64,000 nucleotides of DNA from an uncultured Allomuricauda sp. (lineage in GTDB: Bacteria; Bacteroidota; Bacteroidia; Flavobacteriales; Flavobacteriaceae). Each line of letters starts with the position of its first letter. Position 1 is the first letter of the stretch. Made by a program: the position numbers and the translations under genes. Positions 26,601 through 33,622 of this stretch are shown in pieces. Below the pieces are notes generated by a model. The model searched no databases. It had not been told where the DNA came from and saw nothing but the letters and a program-made list of their open reading frames with translations. The DNA lies in the NCBI RefSeq assembly GCF_947501165.1, contig NZ_CANMUU010000002.1, positions 496,001-560,000 on the forward strand, in the 5' to 3' direction.

Positions 26601-28198
26601 TATATGGCAGTATAAATCCATACTTCGTCAACTTGCAATATTCCGTTTTCAGCAATGCTCTCCGAATCAGGTCCAGGTATAGGCCCACCAAAGAGAGGAT
26701 CTTCAAGCAATACTTCGTCCAAATCTACATCGCCCAAATTGGTCACGGTAAAAGTATACAGTATGCTCTCAATACAACCGTCACCATCGAAGTCTATGGG
26801 CTGTCCCTCTTTTATGAGACCTATTCCAGGACCTTGATCGCAATCACTTAAATCAATTATGGTGGGGTCATCCTCTAAAATGCTGTTGTCATCAGAGAAA
26901 TCATTAACTGAAACACCAGTACCTTGAATCTCGGCAGAAGCAGTGGCTTGGTTCTCTACAAAACCGTCATTGATATTCTCTGGAGTAATTTCATAGTTAG
27001 CGACATAAAACCATGTTTCGTCCGGATGTAGGAAATTGTCATTATTGTCATCGCCAGCAATTGGGCCGTCTATATTACCACCCAAAAGTGGGTCATTCAA
27101 CACTACGTTCTCTAAAATTTGGGCGCCAAGATTGGTTACTTCAAACTGGTAAATTATAAAGTTGCAACCAAGTCCTGCATCAACAGCTTCAACGGCAATC
27201 CCTGTTTTTATTACCGCAATATCAGATTGGCAAAACGTCAAATCAATGATTGTGGTGTCATCTTCTAATACACTATTATCATCTGAGAGATCTTGAACGG
27301 TGTTTCCTGGTTGCCCGAATACGTCAGCGGTTGTAGTTGCTTGATTTTCTACAAACCCATTGTTGATGTCAGTATCCTGTATGGCATAAACTGCGGAATA
27401 TATCCAAATTTCATCAAGATCTAGAAGACTGTTGTTGTTCTCATCACCAGATAGGGGACCCGCAACATCTCCACCAACCAGGGGGTCATTAAGGACAACA
27501 TTTTCTAATATTGTACCACCTTCATTGGAAATCTGGAATTCATATATGATTAAATTACAACCAGGACCTTGTTCTATATCCTCAATAGCGGTACCAGCCT
27601 TTATCACCGCAATTCGTGGTTGGCAAGCAGATAGATTAATAATAGTAGGGTCGCTTCCGGCTACATCTATAGGGTCGGAAACATCATCAACACTAACCAA
27701 GGGTAGGCCTACGGGATTTGAGGTGACGTTTGCAGGCAAAGTTCCAAATGAGCCATTGTCAATGTCTGTCTGTGTAATGATATAAATGAATTCGTACGTC
27801 CATGTTTCCCCTGGATCCAGTTGTACGTTGAAATTCAAATCACCAGAGGCAGGCGGCCCATTGAGAATGACTCCTCCTAAATCTGTATCTGTAATCTCTA
27901 TGTTTTCAAGTACCTCTCCTGCAGTGCTCTCATTAGAAACAGTATAGGTAAAAATAATTTGGCCGCAATTCGAACCACCAGGGAGCGGGGCTACGACTCC
28001 CGTTTTGATAAGACCGATGCCAGGGACGAACATATTTGTAGAATTAATATTCTTTTCAAAACTCGTTTCACTACTGGTAGATTCTTTTTTGTTACTGGAT
28101 GTTCCGGCGGCGTTTACACTTAAAATAAATATGAATAAGATGGCAATTAAAAGAAAAGGAGTTCTATTCTTTGCAAATTGATAGTTCTCAATGGACAT
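23669..28198 (-). CDS. Giant T9SS type B surface protein with ten DUF7507-like repeats
   Basis: A 1509-residue secreted protein. Signal region ~1-31, a short Ser/Thr linker, then ten tandem units from residue 61 to 1407, each opening with IGLIKxG or a close variant. Residues 1408-1509 form the gliding-motility-associated (type B, CHU_C) C-terminal domain: ITPNGDGFNDYFRI, IFNRWGVEIY and a final GYLYINRD. Units 4-10 have D-x-D-x-DGC loops near residue 11 of the unit, resembling calcium-binding loops, and conserved SDDDS motifs. Exported by the T9SS and probably bound at the cell surface through the downstream PorP/SprF protein. Likely an adhesin or surface filament; the ligand is unknown. Confidence 0.9.
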   Translation of the reverse strand: MSIENYQFAKNRTPFLLIAILFIFILSVNAAGTSSNKKESTSSETSFEKNINSTNMFVPGIGLIKTGVVAPLPGGSNCGQIIFTYTVSNESTAGEVLENIEITDTDLGGVILNGPPASGDLNFNVQLDPGETWTYEFIYIITQTDIDNGSFGTLPANVTSNPVGLPLVSVDDVSDPIDVAGSDPTIINLSACQPRIAVIKAGTAIEDIEQGPGCNLIIYEFQISNEGGTILENVVLNDPLVGGDVAGPLSGDENNNSLLDLDEIWIYSAVYAIQDTDINNGFVENQATTTADVFGQPGNTVQDLSDDNSVLEDDTTIIDLTFCQSDIAVIKTGIAVEAVDAGLGCNFIIYQFEVTNLGAQILENVVLNDPLLGGNIDGPIAGDDNNDNFLHPDETWFYVANYEITPENINDGFVENQATASAEIQGTGVSVNDFSDDNSILEDDPTIIDLSDCDQGPGIGLIKEGQPIDFDGDGCIESILYTFTVTNLGDVDLDEVLLEDPLFGGPIPGPDSESIAENGILQVDEVWIYTAIYAITQADIDATVVINQATVTAESVDTDGQVTDQSDDDSNFQDQPTRTEVPNDACTEGAPEIGLIKEGELIDYDGDGCEDSIRYTFTVANLGDVDLEEVVLEDNLFNGQIPGPQSESLDENNILQVSEVWTYTALYALKQEDIDAEIVINQAIVYAEPVGSDNQVVDTSDDDSFTEDQETSTRVFPDSCPEGAPEIGLIKEGELIDFDGDGCEDSILYTFTVANLGNIDLEEVVLEDELFNGEIPGPQFESLDVNNILQVNEFWTYTAVYALEQEDIDAEIVFNQAIVYAEPVGTDDQVQDVSDDDSFAEDQETSTRVQPDSCPDGAPEIGLIKQGELVDVDGDGCIESILYTFTITNLGDVDLEDVSLIDETLFGQAEIPGPDSESIAENGILQVDEIWVYTALYEITQDDIDATIVVNQAIVTAEPMGSNNQVIDQSDDDSNFENQPTRTEVPDDACTDGGGSIGLIKEGQLVDVDDDGCIESILFTFTVTNLGNVDLENVSLVDETLFGQAEIPGPDSESIEENEILQVGEVWVYTTLYSITQTDIEATVVVNQAIVSAEPVGLDGQVVDLSDDDSNLENQPTRTEVPDDACTEGGASIGLVKEGVLVDLDNDGCIESIRYTFTVTNLGDVDLENLSLTDETLFEQLEIPGPDSESIEENGVLQVGEVWIYMALYAITQADIDAITVVNQALVSAEPVDSDGKVVDLSDDDSNFENNPTRTEVPDDACPGDDGGTPLFGIGVIKTGVPIDTDNDGCDDSIRYDFTVTNTGVVNLENIQVTDDLLGGIVNGLEITEETGDGILQTGEVWVFTALYNVTQQNIDAIFLENQALVTANIEGLLDNVFDLSDDDSYQEDDATILNVSNFCEPTGNDDSSFRIYNGITPNGDGFNDYFRIVGIEDYPNNNMKIFNRWGVEIYNSDNYGQGNNVFRGVSEGRATIDKSRDLPSGTYFYILTFTGENPGSEEYSGYLYINRD
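23978..28018 (-). repeat. Ten tandem ~134-residue repeat units within the T9SS surface protein
   Basis: Approximate unit boundaries on the minus strand: 28018-27614, 27613-27221, 27220-26825, 26824-26423, 26422-26021, 26020-25619, 25618-25211, 25210-24803, 24802-24380 and 24379-23978. Units are 131-141 residues. Units 5/6 and 7/8 are the closest pairs; units 1-3 and 10 lack the longer loop or vary. Each unit has exactly two cysteines, one ~17-19 residues in and one near the end. Confidence 0.88.
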
Positions 28199-28545
28199 AG
28201 TAGAAGATTTTGTATTGGTATGATAAGATGTAGGTCATATAAGTAACTGTTCCAACAAAACCGATTTATTATTGGTTATTGTCTTAGTTGGAAACCCTTT
28301 ACAATTGCCAGCAAATATGCAGGAAAAAAAAACTCAAAAAGGTGAGACTTTTTAAATGAGCTATTTCAGTGGACAGATGCAGTGTTTGATTTGACGAATG
28401 AATTACCTAAGAAAGAAAAAAAAATAGTCTTTTTTTAATGTCAGGATGTATCAAATAATAGAAACCTTGGCAATTCATACTACTACTTTTGATATCAGAT
28501 TATTGAGTTGATTTCAAAAGAAGCCAAACTTTGGCAAACCGTTTT
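28199..28545 (-). other. 347-bp intergenic region upstream of the T9SS surface protein gene
   Basis: AT-rich spacer between uvrA (stop at 28546) and the start of the surface protein gene. It must hold the operon promoter on the minus strand, but no clean TAnnTTTG box was found; the nearest are one-base variants around 28450. No ORF, RNA gene or strong hairpin was seen. Confidence 0.4.
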
Positions 28546-31323
28546 CTAGAGCTTTTCTGCCAAATATTTTGCGGTAGAAGATTGTTTATTTTTAGCAATC
28601 TCTTCTGGTGTACCTTCCGCTACCAGATTACCTCCATTTTCACCACCTTCGGGCCCTAGATCTATAATGTAGTCTGCACATTTGATAAGGTCAATGTTGT
28701 GTTCTATAACAATAACTGAATGCCCTTTACCTATTAATTCGTTAAAGGATTTGAGTAGTTTATTGATATCGTGAAAATGTAGTCCAGTGGTGGGTTCATC
28801 AAAGATGAACAAGGCTTTTTCCTTAGTGTTTCCTTTTATAAGAAATGAAGCTAGCTTTATACGTTGTGCCTCTCCTCCGGATAGGGTAGATGAGGACTGA
28901 CCTAAGGTAACGTAGCCTAATCCTACATCCTGGAGAGGTTGAAGTTTAGAAACTATTTTTTGTTGTTTATGATGCTTAAAATGTTCTATAGCATCATCAA
29001 TGGTCATATTGAGAATGTCATCGATGTTTTTACCTTCAAATTGAACTTCCAAAATTTCTTTTTTGAAGCGCTTACCATCACATACATCACATACTAAATG
29101 CACATCGGCCATAAACTGCATCTCTACTGTAATTTCCCCTTCTCCCTTACATTTTTCACAACGACCCCCATCCACATTAAAAGAGAAATGTTTGGCTTGA
29201 TACCCTCTGAGTTTGCTGAGTTTTTGAGATGCAAAAAGAGAGCGAATATCATCATAAGCCTTAATATAGGTCACGGGGTTTGACCTAGAAGAACGACCAA
29301 TCGGATTTTGGTCAACAAATTCAACATGTTTGATATGAGCGTATTTCCCTTCAATTTTGGTGAATTGTCCGGCTTTTTCTCCATACCCACCAATTTCCTT
29401 TAGTATAGAAGGATATAAAATACGCTTAACTAAAGTACTTTTTCCGCTTCCAGATACACCGGTAACCACCGTAAGCATGTTCAGTGGAAAAGTTACATTG
29501 ATATTCTTGAGATTGTTCTCGCGGGCACCGATGATTTGAATATGACTTTTAGAAGTTCTGCGCTCGTTGGGTACTTCTATGGCCAAGGTTCCATTTAGGT
29601 ATTCGGCTGTTAATGTTTTGGCCATAAGCATTTCAGTAAAGGTTCCTTCGGCTACCAATTGTCCGCCTAGTGTTCCTGCCTCAGGTCCAATATCAATTAT
29701 TTTGTCCGCAGCTTTCATGATATCTTCATCATGTTCCACTACAATTACCGTATTGCCCAAATCGCGAAGCGATTTTAATACCTCGATAAGATTTTCGGTA
29801 TCCTTAGGGTGTAATCCTATACTTGGTTCGTCCAAAATGTACATGGAACCTACCAAACTACTTCCTAAGGAGGTGGCCAGGTTGATTCTTTGACTTTCTC
29901 CTCCGGACAATGAGTTCGATTTCCTATTAAGGGTAAGGTAACTGAGACCTACCTTATAGAGAAAGTCCAGCCGTGTATTAATTTCTTTGAGTAAACGTTG
30001 TGCTATTTGTGAGTCATGCTCAGATAATCGTAGATTTTCAAAAAAGGGAATTAGTTTTTTAATAGGTTGTTCTATAAGTTCAGAAATGGATTTTCCATCA
30101 ACCTTCACATAATCTGCCTCTTTTCTCAATCGCCTCCCTTTGCATGTCGGACATTTGGTTTTTCCTCTATAACGGGAAAGCATCACTCGATTTTGAATTT
30201 TATAGCTCTTTTCTTCCAATTGTTCAAAGAACTTATGGATTCCTATAAAATGATCGTTGCCGTTCCAGACCAATTCTTTTTGTTCCTCGCTAAGTTCGTA
30301 CCAAGGTTTATGGATGGGGAAATTAAACTTGTAAGCCGAATTGACCAATTGGTCTTTGTACCAACTCATACTTTCACCTCTCCAGGGAAAAACGGCACTT
30401 TCATAAATAGATAGGGAGGTATCCGGAATTACTAAATCTGTATCTATACCAATAATGTCTCCATATCCTTCACACTTAGGACAAGCGCCATAAGGATTAT
30501 TGAAGCTGAATAGGTGGACGTTAGGTTCCATAAACTTCATCCCATCCAATTCAAATTGATTACTGAAGCTTTTAGTGGTGTTATCCGTCAAACTTTCAAT
30601 ACCACACCGTCCTTTTCCCTCAAAAAAAGCGTTGTCCACGGCATTACCCAGACGATTGTAGAAATCCTCATCTTCTTTTACGATGATTCGGTCTACTACC
30701 AATTCAAATTCCCGTCCTATATCTTTAGGTGCCTGATCTATTCTTAGTACCTCATTATTGTATTTGATTCTTGCGTATCCTTGTTTTGAAAAAAGTTGAA
30801 GTGATTTTTGTGGATCTCTATCTTCTTTAATTACAATTGGAGCAAGCAGCAAAAGCTTGGTCCCCTCAGGAAAAGACCGCACATGGTCTACCACATCACT
30901 GACTGTATTTTTCTTTACTTCATTTCCAGAAATTGGAGATATGGTTTTCCCGATGCGCGCATATAACAATTTAAGATAATCGTATATTTCTGTGGTTGTC
31001 CCAACCGTGGAACGCGGATTGGTTGAATTCACTTTTTGTTCTATGGCAATTGCGGGAGCAATACCTTTTATATAATCTACTTTGGGTTTATCCAACTTAC
31101 CCAAAAACTGCCTCGCATAGGAGGAAAGACTCTCAACATATCTCCGTTGGCCTTCGGCATACAGGGTATCGAATGCTAAACTGGACTTACCTGAACCGGA
31201 TAAACCGGTAATAACAACAAGTTGATTTCTCGGAATAACAACATCAATGTTTTTAAGGTTATGAAGTTTGGCACCTTTAATGATAATATTCTTCTTGGAA
31301 TCTATGTTCTGAATGGAGGCCAT
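28546..31323 (-). CDS. uvrA: Excinuclease ABC subunit A
   Basis: A 925-residue UvrA, the damage-recognition ATPase of nucleotide excision repair. Two ABC modules are visible: Walker A GLSGSGKSSLAF (near residue 40) and GVSGSGKSTLVK (~625), and signature motifs LSGGESQR and LSGGEAQR. Zinc-finger cysteines appear in CPKCEGYGDI/CPTCKGRR and in CEKCKGEG/CDVCDGKRF. Length is close to the usual ~940. The start codon at 31321-31323 gives MASIQNIDSKKNIIIKGA, the usual opening of flavobacterial UvrA. It is divergent from the sigma factor gene. Confidence 0.97.
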   Translation of the reverse strand: MASIQNIDSKKNIIIKGAKLHNLKNIDVVIPRNQLVVITGLSGSGKSSLAFDTLYAEGQRRYVESLSSYARQFLGKLDKPKVDYIKGIAPAIAIEQKVNSTNPRSTVGTTTEIYDYLKLLYARIGKTISPISGNEVKKNTVSDVVDHVRSFPEGTKLLLLAPIVIKEDRDPQKSLQLFSKQGYARIKYNNEVLRIDQAPKDIGREFELVVDRIIVKEDEDFYNRLGNAVDNAFFEGKGRCGIESLTDNTTKSFSNQFELDGMKFMEPNVHLFSFNNPYGACPKCEGYGDIIGIDTDLVIPDTSLSIYESAVFPWRGESMSWYKDQLVNSAYKFNFPIHKPWYELSEEQKELVWNGNDHFIGIHKFFEQLEEKSYKIQNRVMLSRYRGKTKCPTCKGRRLRKEADYVKVDGKSISELIEQPIKKLIPFFENLRLSEHDSQIAQRLLKEINTRLDFLYKVGLSYLTLNRKSNSLSGGESQRINLATSLGSSLVGSMYILDEPSIGLHPKDTENLIEVLKSLRDLGNTVIVVEHDEDIMKAADKIIDIGPEAGTLGGQLVAEGTFTEMLMAKTLTAEYLNGTLAIEVPNERRTSKSHIQIIGARENNLKNINVTFPLNMLTVVTGVSGSGKSTLVKRILYPSILKEIGGYGEKAGQFTKIEGKYAHIKHVEFVDQNPIGRSSRSNPVTYIKAYDDIRSLFASQKLSKLRGYQAKHFSFNVDGGRCEKCKGEGEITVEMQFMADVHLVCDVCDGKRFKKEILEVQFEGKNIDDILNMTIDDAIEHFKHHKQQKIVSKLQPLQDVGLGYVTLGQSSSTLSGGEAQRIKLASFLIKGNTKEKALFIFDEPTTGLHFHDINKLLKSFNELIGKGHSVIVIEHNIDLIKCADYIIDLGPEGGENGGNLVAEGTPEEIAKNKQSSTAKYLAEKL

Positions 31324-31340
31324 TTGTTAAAATTAGGGGT

Positions 31341-31349
31341 GTAAAGATA
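31341..31349 (-). promoter_or_regulatory. Possible -7 element of uvrA
   Basis: On the minus strand this reads TATCTTTAC, one base from TAnnTTTG-type boxes, 18-26 nt before the uvrA start. A -33 TTG was not clearly located. Confidence 0.35.
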
Positions 31350-31442
31350 CAATACCCCCCACTTAATACGTATATTGTTTGAGTTAACATCTAAAAATGC
31401 CCAAATCACAACATAAGTTTTCATCTGGGTACCTGATTTATA

Positions 31443-31450
31443 TATCTTTG
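31443..31450 (+). promoter_or_regulatory. -7 promoter element of the sigma factor gene
   Basis: TATCTTTG is an exact TAnnTTTG match, about 120 nt before the chosen ATG (31572). It implies an untranslated leader of roughly 110 nt. Confidence 0.45.
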
Positions 31451-31571
31451 AGTTGTAATTAAAAACCTGATAGGCCTATACAGCGATAATTACTTTTTTT
31501 TAAATAACTAATTAACAATGCCGCCCTTATTGGTAAGGAGGCACCTAGTGTTAACCAAAAAAGTAATTTGT

Positions 31572-32153
31572 ATGGAACTACAGATTGACGACTCGATATT
31601 AGTAAAGAACTACATTGCAGGCGACGAAAAAGCTCTCGAAGTACTCATTAATCGTTACAACCAAAGAATTTCAAGTTTTATTTACTCCAAAGTATTGGAT
31701 AGAGATGTTGCAGAGGACATCTTTCAAGATACTTTCATTAAAGTGATTAAAACGCTCAAGAGAGGGTCTTATAGTGAAGAAGGAAAATTTCTTCCGTGGG
31801 TGATGCGAATTGCACACAACCTTATTATTGACCACTTCAGAAAGAATAAAAGAATGCCCAAGTTTGAAGGTAGTGATGACTTCAACATCTTTTCTGTTAT
31901 TAAGGATGATAAGCTTAATGCAGAAAAAAGAATCATAAAAGACCAGATTGATAGAGACTTGACTCTTTTGATAGATGAATTACCAGACGACCAAAAGGAA
32001 GTATTGGTTATGCGAATCTATAAGGATATGAGTTTCAAGGAAATATCTGAAAATACTGGAGTAAGCATTAATACTGCATTAGGAAGAATGCGATATGCCT
32101 TGATCAACCTAAGAAAAATCGTAGATAGGCATAATATCGTTTTAACGAATTAA
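31572..32153 (+). CDS. RNA polymerase sigma-70 factor, ECF-like
   Basis: A 193-residue sigma factor with region 2 (AEDIFQDTFIKVIKTL, then FLPWVMRIAHNLIIDHFRK) and region 4 (LPDDQKEVLVMRIYKDMSFK, then EISENTGVSINTALGRMRYA). The ATG at 31572 was preferred to an upstream ATG at 31518 because the family starts near MELQIDDSILVKNY. No membrane anti-sigma gene follows; instead a 47-residue ORF is 72 nt downstream. Close relatives are widely conserved single-copy sigma factors of Flavobacteriaceae, suggesting a general rather than a transport-linked (FecI type) role; this is inference. Confidence 0.92.
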   Translation: MELQIDDSILVKNYIAGDEKALEVLINRYNQRISSFIYSKVLDRDVAEDIFQDTFIKVIKTLKRGSYSEEGKFLPWVMRIAHNLIIDHFRKNKRMPKFEGSDDFNIFSVIKDDKLNAEKRIIKDQIDRDLTLLIDELPDDQKEVLVMRIYKDMSFKEISENTGVSINTALGRMRYALINLRKIVDRHNIVLTN

Positions 32154-32225
32154 TCTGCATTCCATCGAAGGTTGCAATATTTCCAATTCAGCGCCGTTAT
32201 CTAAGTGTAACATTAATGCTGAAAT

Positions 32226-32369
32226 ATGGAAAATATTTACTCTGAAGAACAAAGACTTACCAGAACAGTAAAAGCGAGTCAGGGAACCGTCAAGTTTTTA
32301 CTGAGCTATTCTAAGTCACTACAAGTAGTAGATTGCCAAAATCAAAAGTTCGAGCTTAACTTGAACTAA
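32226..32369 (+). CDS. Conserved-looking 47-residue protein downstream of the sigma factor
   Basis: An ORF too short for usual callers: ATG at 32226, TAA at 32367-32369. It encodes 47 residues, opening MENIYSEEQRLTRTVKASQG and containing TVKFLLSYSKSLQVV. The pattern T-V/I-x-FLLxYSKxL resembles small proteins I recall from flavobacterial genomes near sigma-factor genes, which supports it being real. It has no membrane segment. A perfect terminator follows 18 nt downstream, so the sigma gene and this ORF form one transcript. It could modulate the sigma factor, but nothing in the sequence proves that. Confidence 0.6.
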   Translation: MENIYSEEQRLTRTVKASQGTVKFLLSYSKSLQVVDCQNQKFELNLN

Positions 32370-32387
32370 GACTTGTAGACCGTACAT

Positions 32388-32417
32388 AAAAAGGACCGCT
32401 ATTTAGCGGTCCTTTTT
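32388..32417. terminator. Bidirectional terminator
   Basis: Perfect 14-bp stem (arms 32388-32401 and 32404-32417, core AGGACCGCTA / TAGCGGTCCT) with a 2-nt gap, flanked by A and T runs. It ends both the sigma-factor transcript (+) and nth (-), whose stop codon lies inside it. Confidence 0.88.
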
Positions 32418-33065
32418 ATTTTTATAATAGTCGTTGAGCACGGTTTTTCTACCTATTGTCTTGGTGATGATGTCATTTTCCAAGTTCCAACCCCTCGCTG
32501 GGGAATACTCCCTGCCGTACCATATTATTTGAAGGTGTAATCGATTCCATATATCCTTGGGAAACAACCTCTTACAATCCTTTTCTGTTTGAACTACGTT
32601 TTTACCATTGCTTAATCCCCATCTATAAATAAGACGATGGATATGGGTATCAACCGGAAATGCGGGAATCCCAAAAGCTTGGGAAACTACAACACTTGCT
32701 GTTTTGTGCCCTACAGCCGGTAGCTCTTCCAATAGTTCTATTTGTTGAGGTACTTGTCCGTCATATTTATCAATCAAAATTTGGGATAACCCGTGAATCC
32801 CTTTGGATTTCATAGGGGAGAGACCTACAGGTTTGATAATTTCACGAATTTCCTCTACCGTTAATTTTACCATAGCGTAAGGATTATCTGCCCTAGCAAA
32901 TAGCAAAGGTGTAATCTGATTTACCCGAACATCTGTACTTTGGGCAGATAAAAGTACGGCAATCAATAAAGTATAAGGGTCTCTATGGTCAAGCGGTATG
33001 GGAATAGTGGGATAAAGTTCGTCCAATGTGGTAATTATAAAATTTACTTTATCCTGTTTTGTCAT
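32403..33065 (-). CDS. nth: Endonuclease III (HhH-GPD), lacking the iron-sulfur cluster cysteines
   Basis: A 220-residue bifunctional DNA glycosylase/AP lyase that removes oxidised pyrimidines. The helix-hairpin-helix LPAVGHKTASVVV supplies the catalytic lysine, and the catalytic aspartate is in FPVDTHIHRL. Classical Nth has a C-terminal [4Fe-4S] loop with four cysteines (C-x6-C-x2-C-x5-C). Here the corresponding stretch reads WYGREYSPARGWNLEND and has none; the only cysteine is in KDCKRLF. The rest of the fold is intact, so it is probably an active cluster-free variant rather than a decayed gene. Confidence 0.9.
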   Translation of the reverse strand: MTKQDKVNFIITTLDELYPTIPIPLDHRDPYTLLIAVLLSAQSTDVRVNQITPLLFARADNPYAMVKLTVEEIREIIKPVGLSPMKSKGIHGLSQILIDKYDGQVPQQIELLEELPAVGHKTASVVVSQAFGIPAFPVDTHIHRLIYRWGLSNGKNVVQTEKDCKRLFPKDIWNRLHLQIIWYGREYSPARGWNLENDIITKTIGRKTVLNDYYKNKKDR

Positions 33066-33120
33066 TTTTGTTTAAATTTACTTGAAATAAGTTAAACAAT
33101 ATTAAATCAAGAAGACTATT

Positions 33121-33573
33121 ATGAATATGCTCAAGGCAGGAGATAAAGTACCTGAATTTTCCGCAAAAGACCAAGACGGCAATACAATTAATTTACAGGA
33201 TTATCAAGGTAAAAAACTAGTGGTTTTTTTCTATCCACGGGCCAATACACCTGGATGTACTGCGGAGGCTTGTAATCTTAGGGATAACTACAGTTTGTTG
33301 CAGGAAGAAGGCTATGAACTTTTGGGAGTAAGTGAAGATTCTCAAAAAAAGCAAGCGAATTTCAGGAATAAATATGATTTCCCTTTTCCGCTATTGGCTG
33401 ACGAAGACCATACCGTTATAGATACGTTTGGCGTATGGGGACCTAAAAAATTTATGGGCAAGGAATATGATGGTTTACACAGAACCACCTTTGTGATAGA
33501 TGAAGAAGGGATTATAGATCGCGTAATAGAAAAAGTAAAAACCAAAGACCACGCAGCGCAATTGCTCAACTAA
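33121..33573 (+). CDS. bcp: Thioredoxin-dependent thiol peroxidase (Bcp-type peroxiredoxin)
   Basis: A 150-residue atypical 2-Cys peroxiredoxin that reduces hydroperoxides. The peroxidatic cysteine lies in NTPGCTAEACNLRD, with the resolving cysteine five residues later, the alpha-type arrangement. KVPEFSAKDQDGN at the start and FRNKYDFPFPLLADED are family markers. Divergent from nth (55-nt spacer). An ATG two codons downstream (33127) is an equally possible start. A strong terminator follows. Confidence 0.94.
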   Translation: MNMLKAGDKVPEFSAKDQDGNTINLQDYQGKKLVVFFYPRANTPGCTAEACNLRDNYSLLQEEGYELLGVSEDSQKKQANFRNKYDFPFPLLADEDHTVIDTFGVWGPKKFMGKEYDGLHRTTFVIDEEGIIDRVIEKVKTKDHAAQLLN

Positions 33574-33578
33574 ACAAA

Positions 33579-33606
33579 AACGGCACCTAAAAGGTGCCGT
33601 TATCTT
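33579..33606 (+). terminator. Rho-independent terminator of bcp
   Basis: Stem AACGGCACCT / AGGTGCCGTT (33579-33588 and 33592-33601) with a 3-nt loop, followed by ATCTTTT. It starts 6 nt after the bcp stop. Confidence 0.85.
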
Positions 33607-33622
33607 TTCGTAGCCGGTAAAA

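Noticed and set aside
23978-28018. CRISPR-like or tandem-repeat array
   Set aside because: The ~400-nt period is coding, with protein-level repeats and synonymous variation; no short direct repeats with unique spacers.
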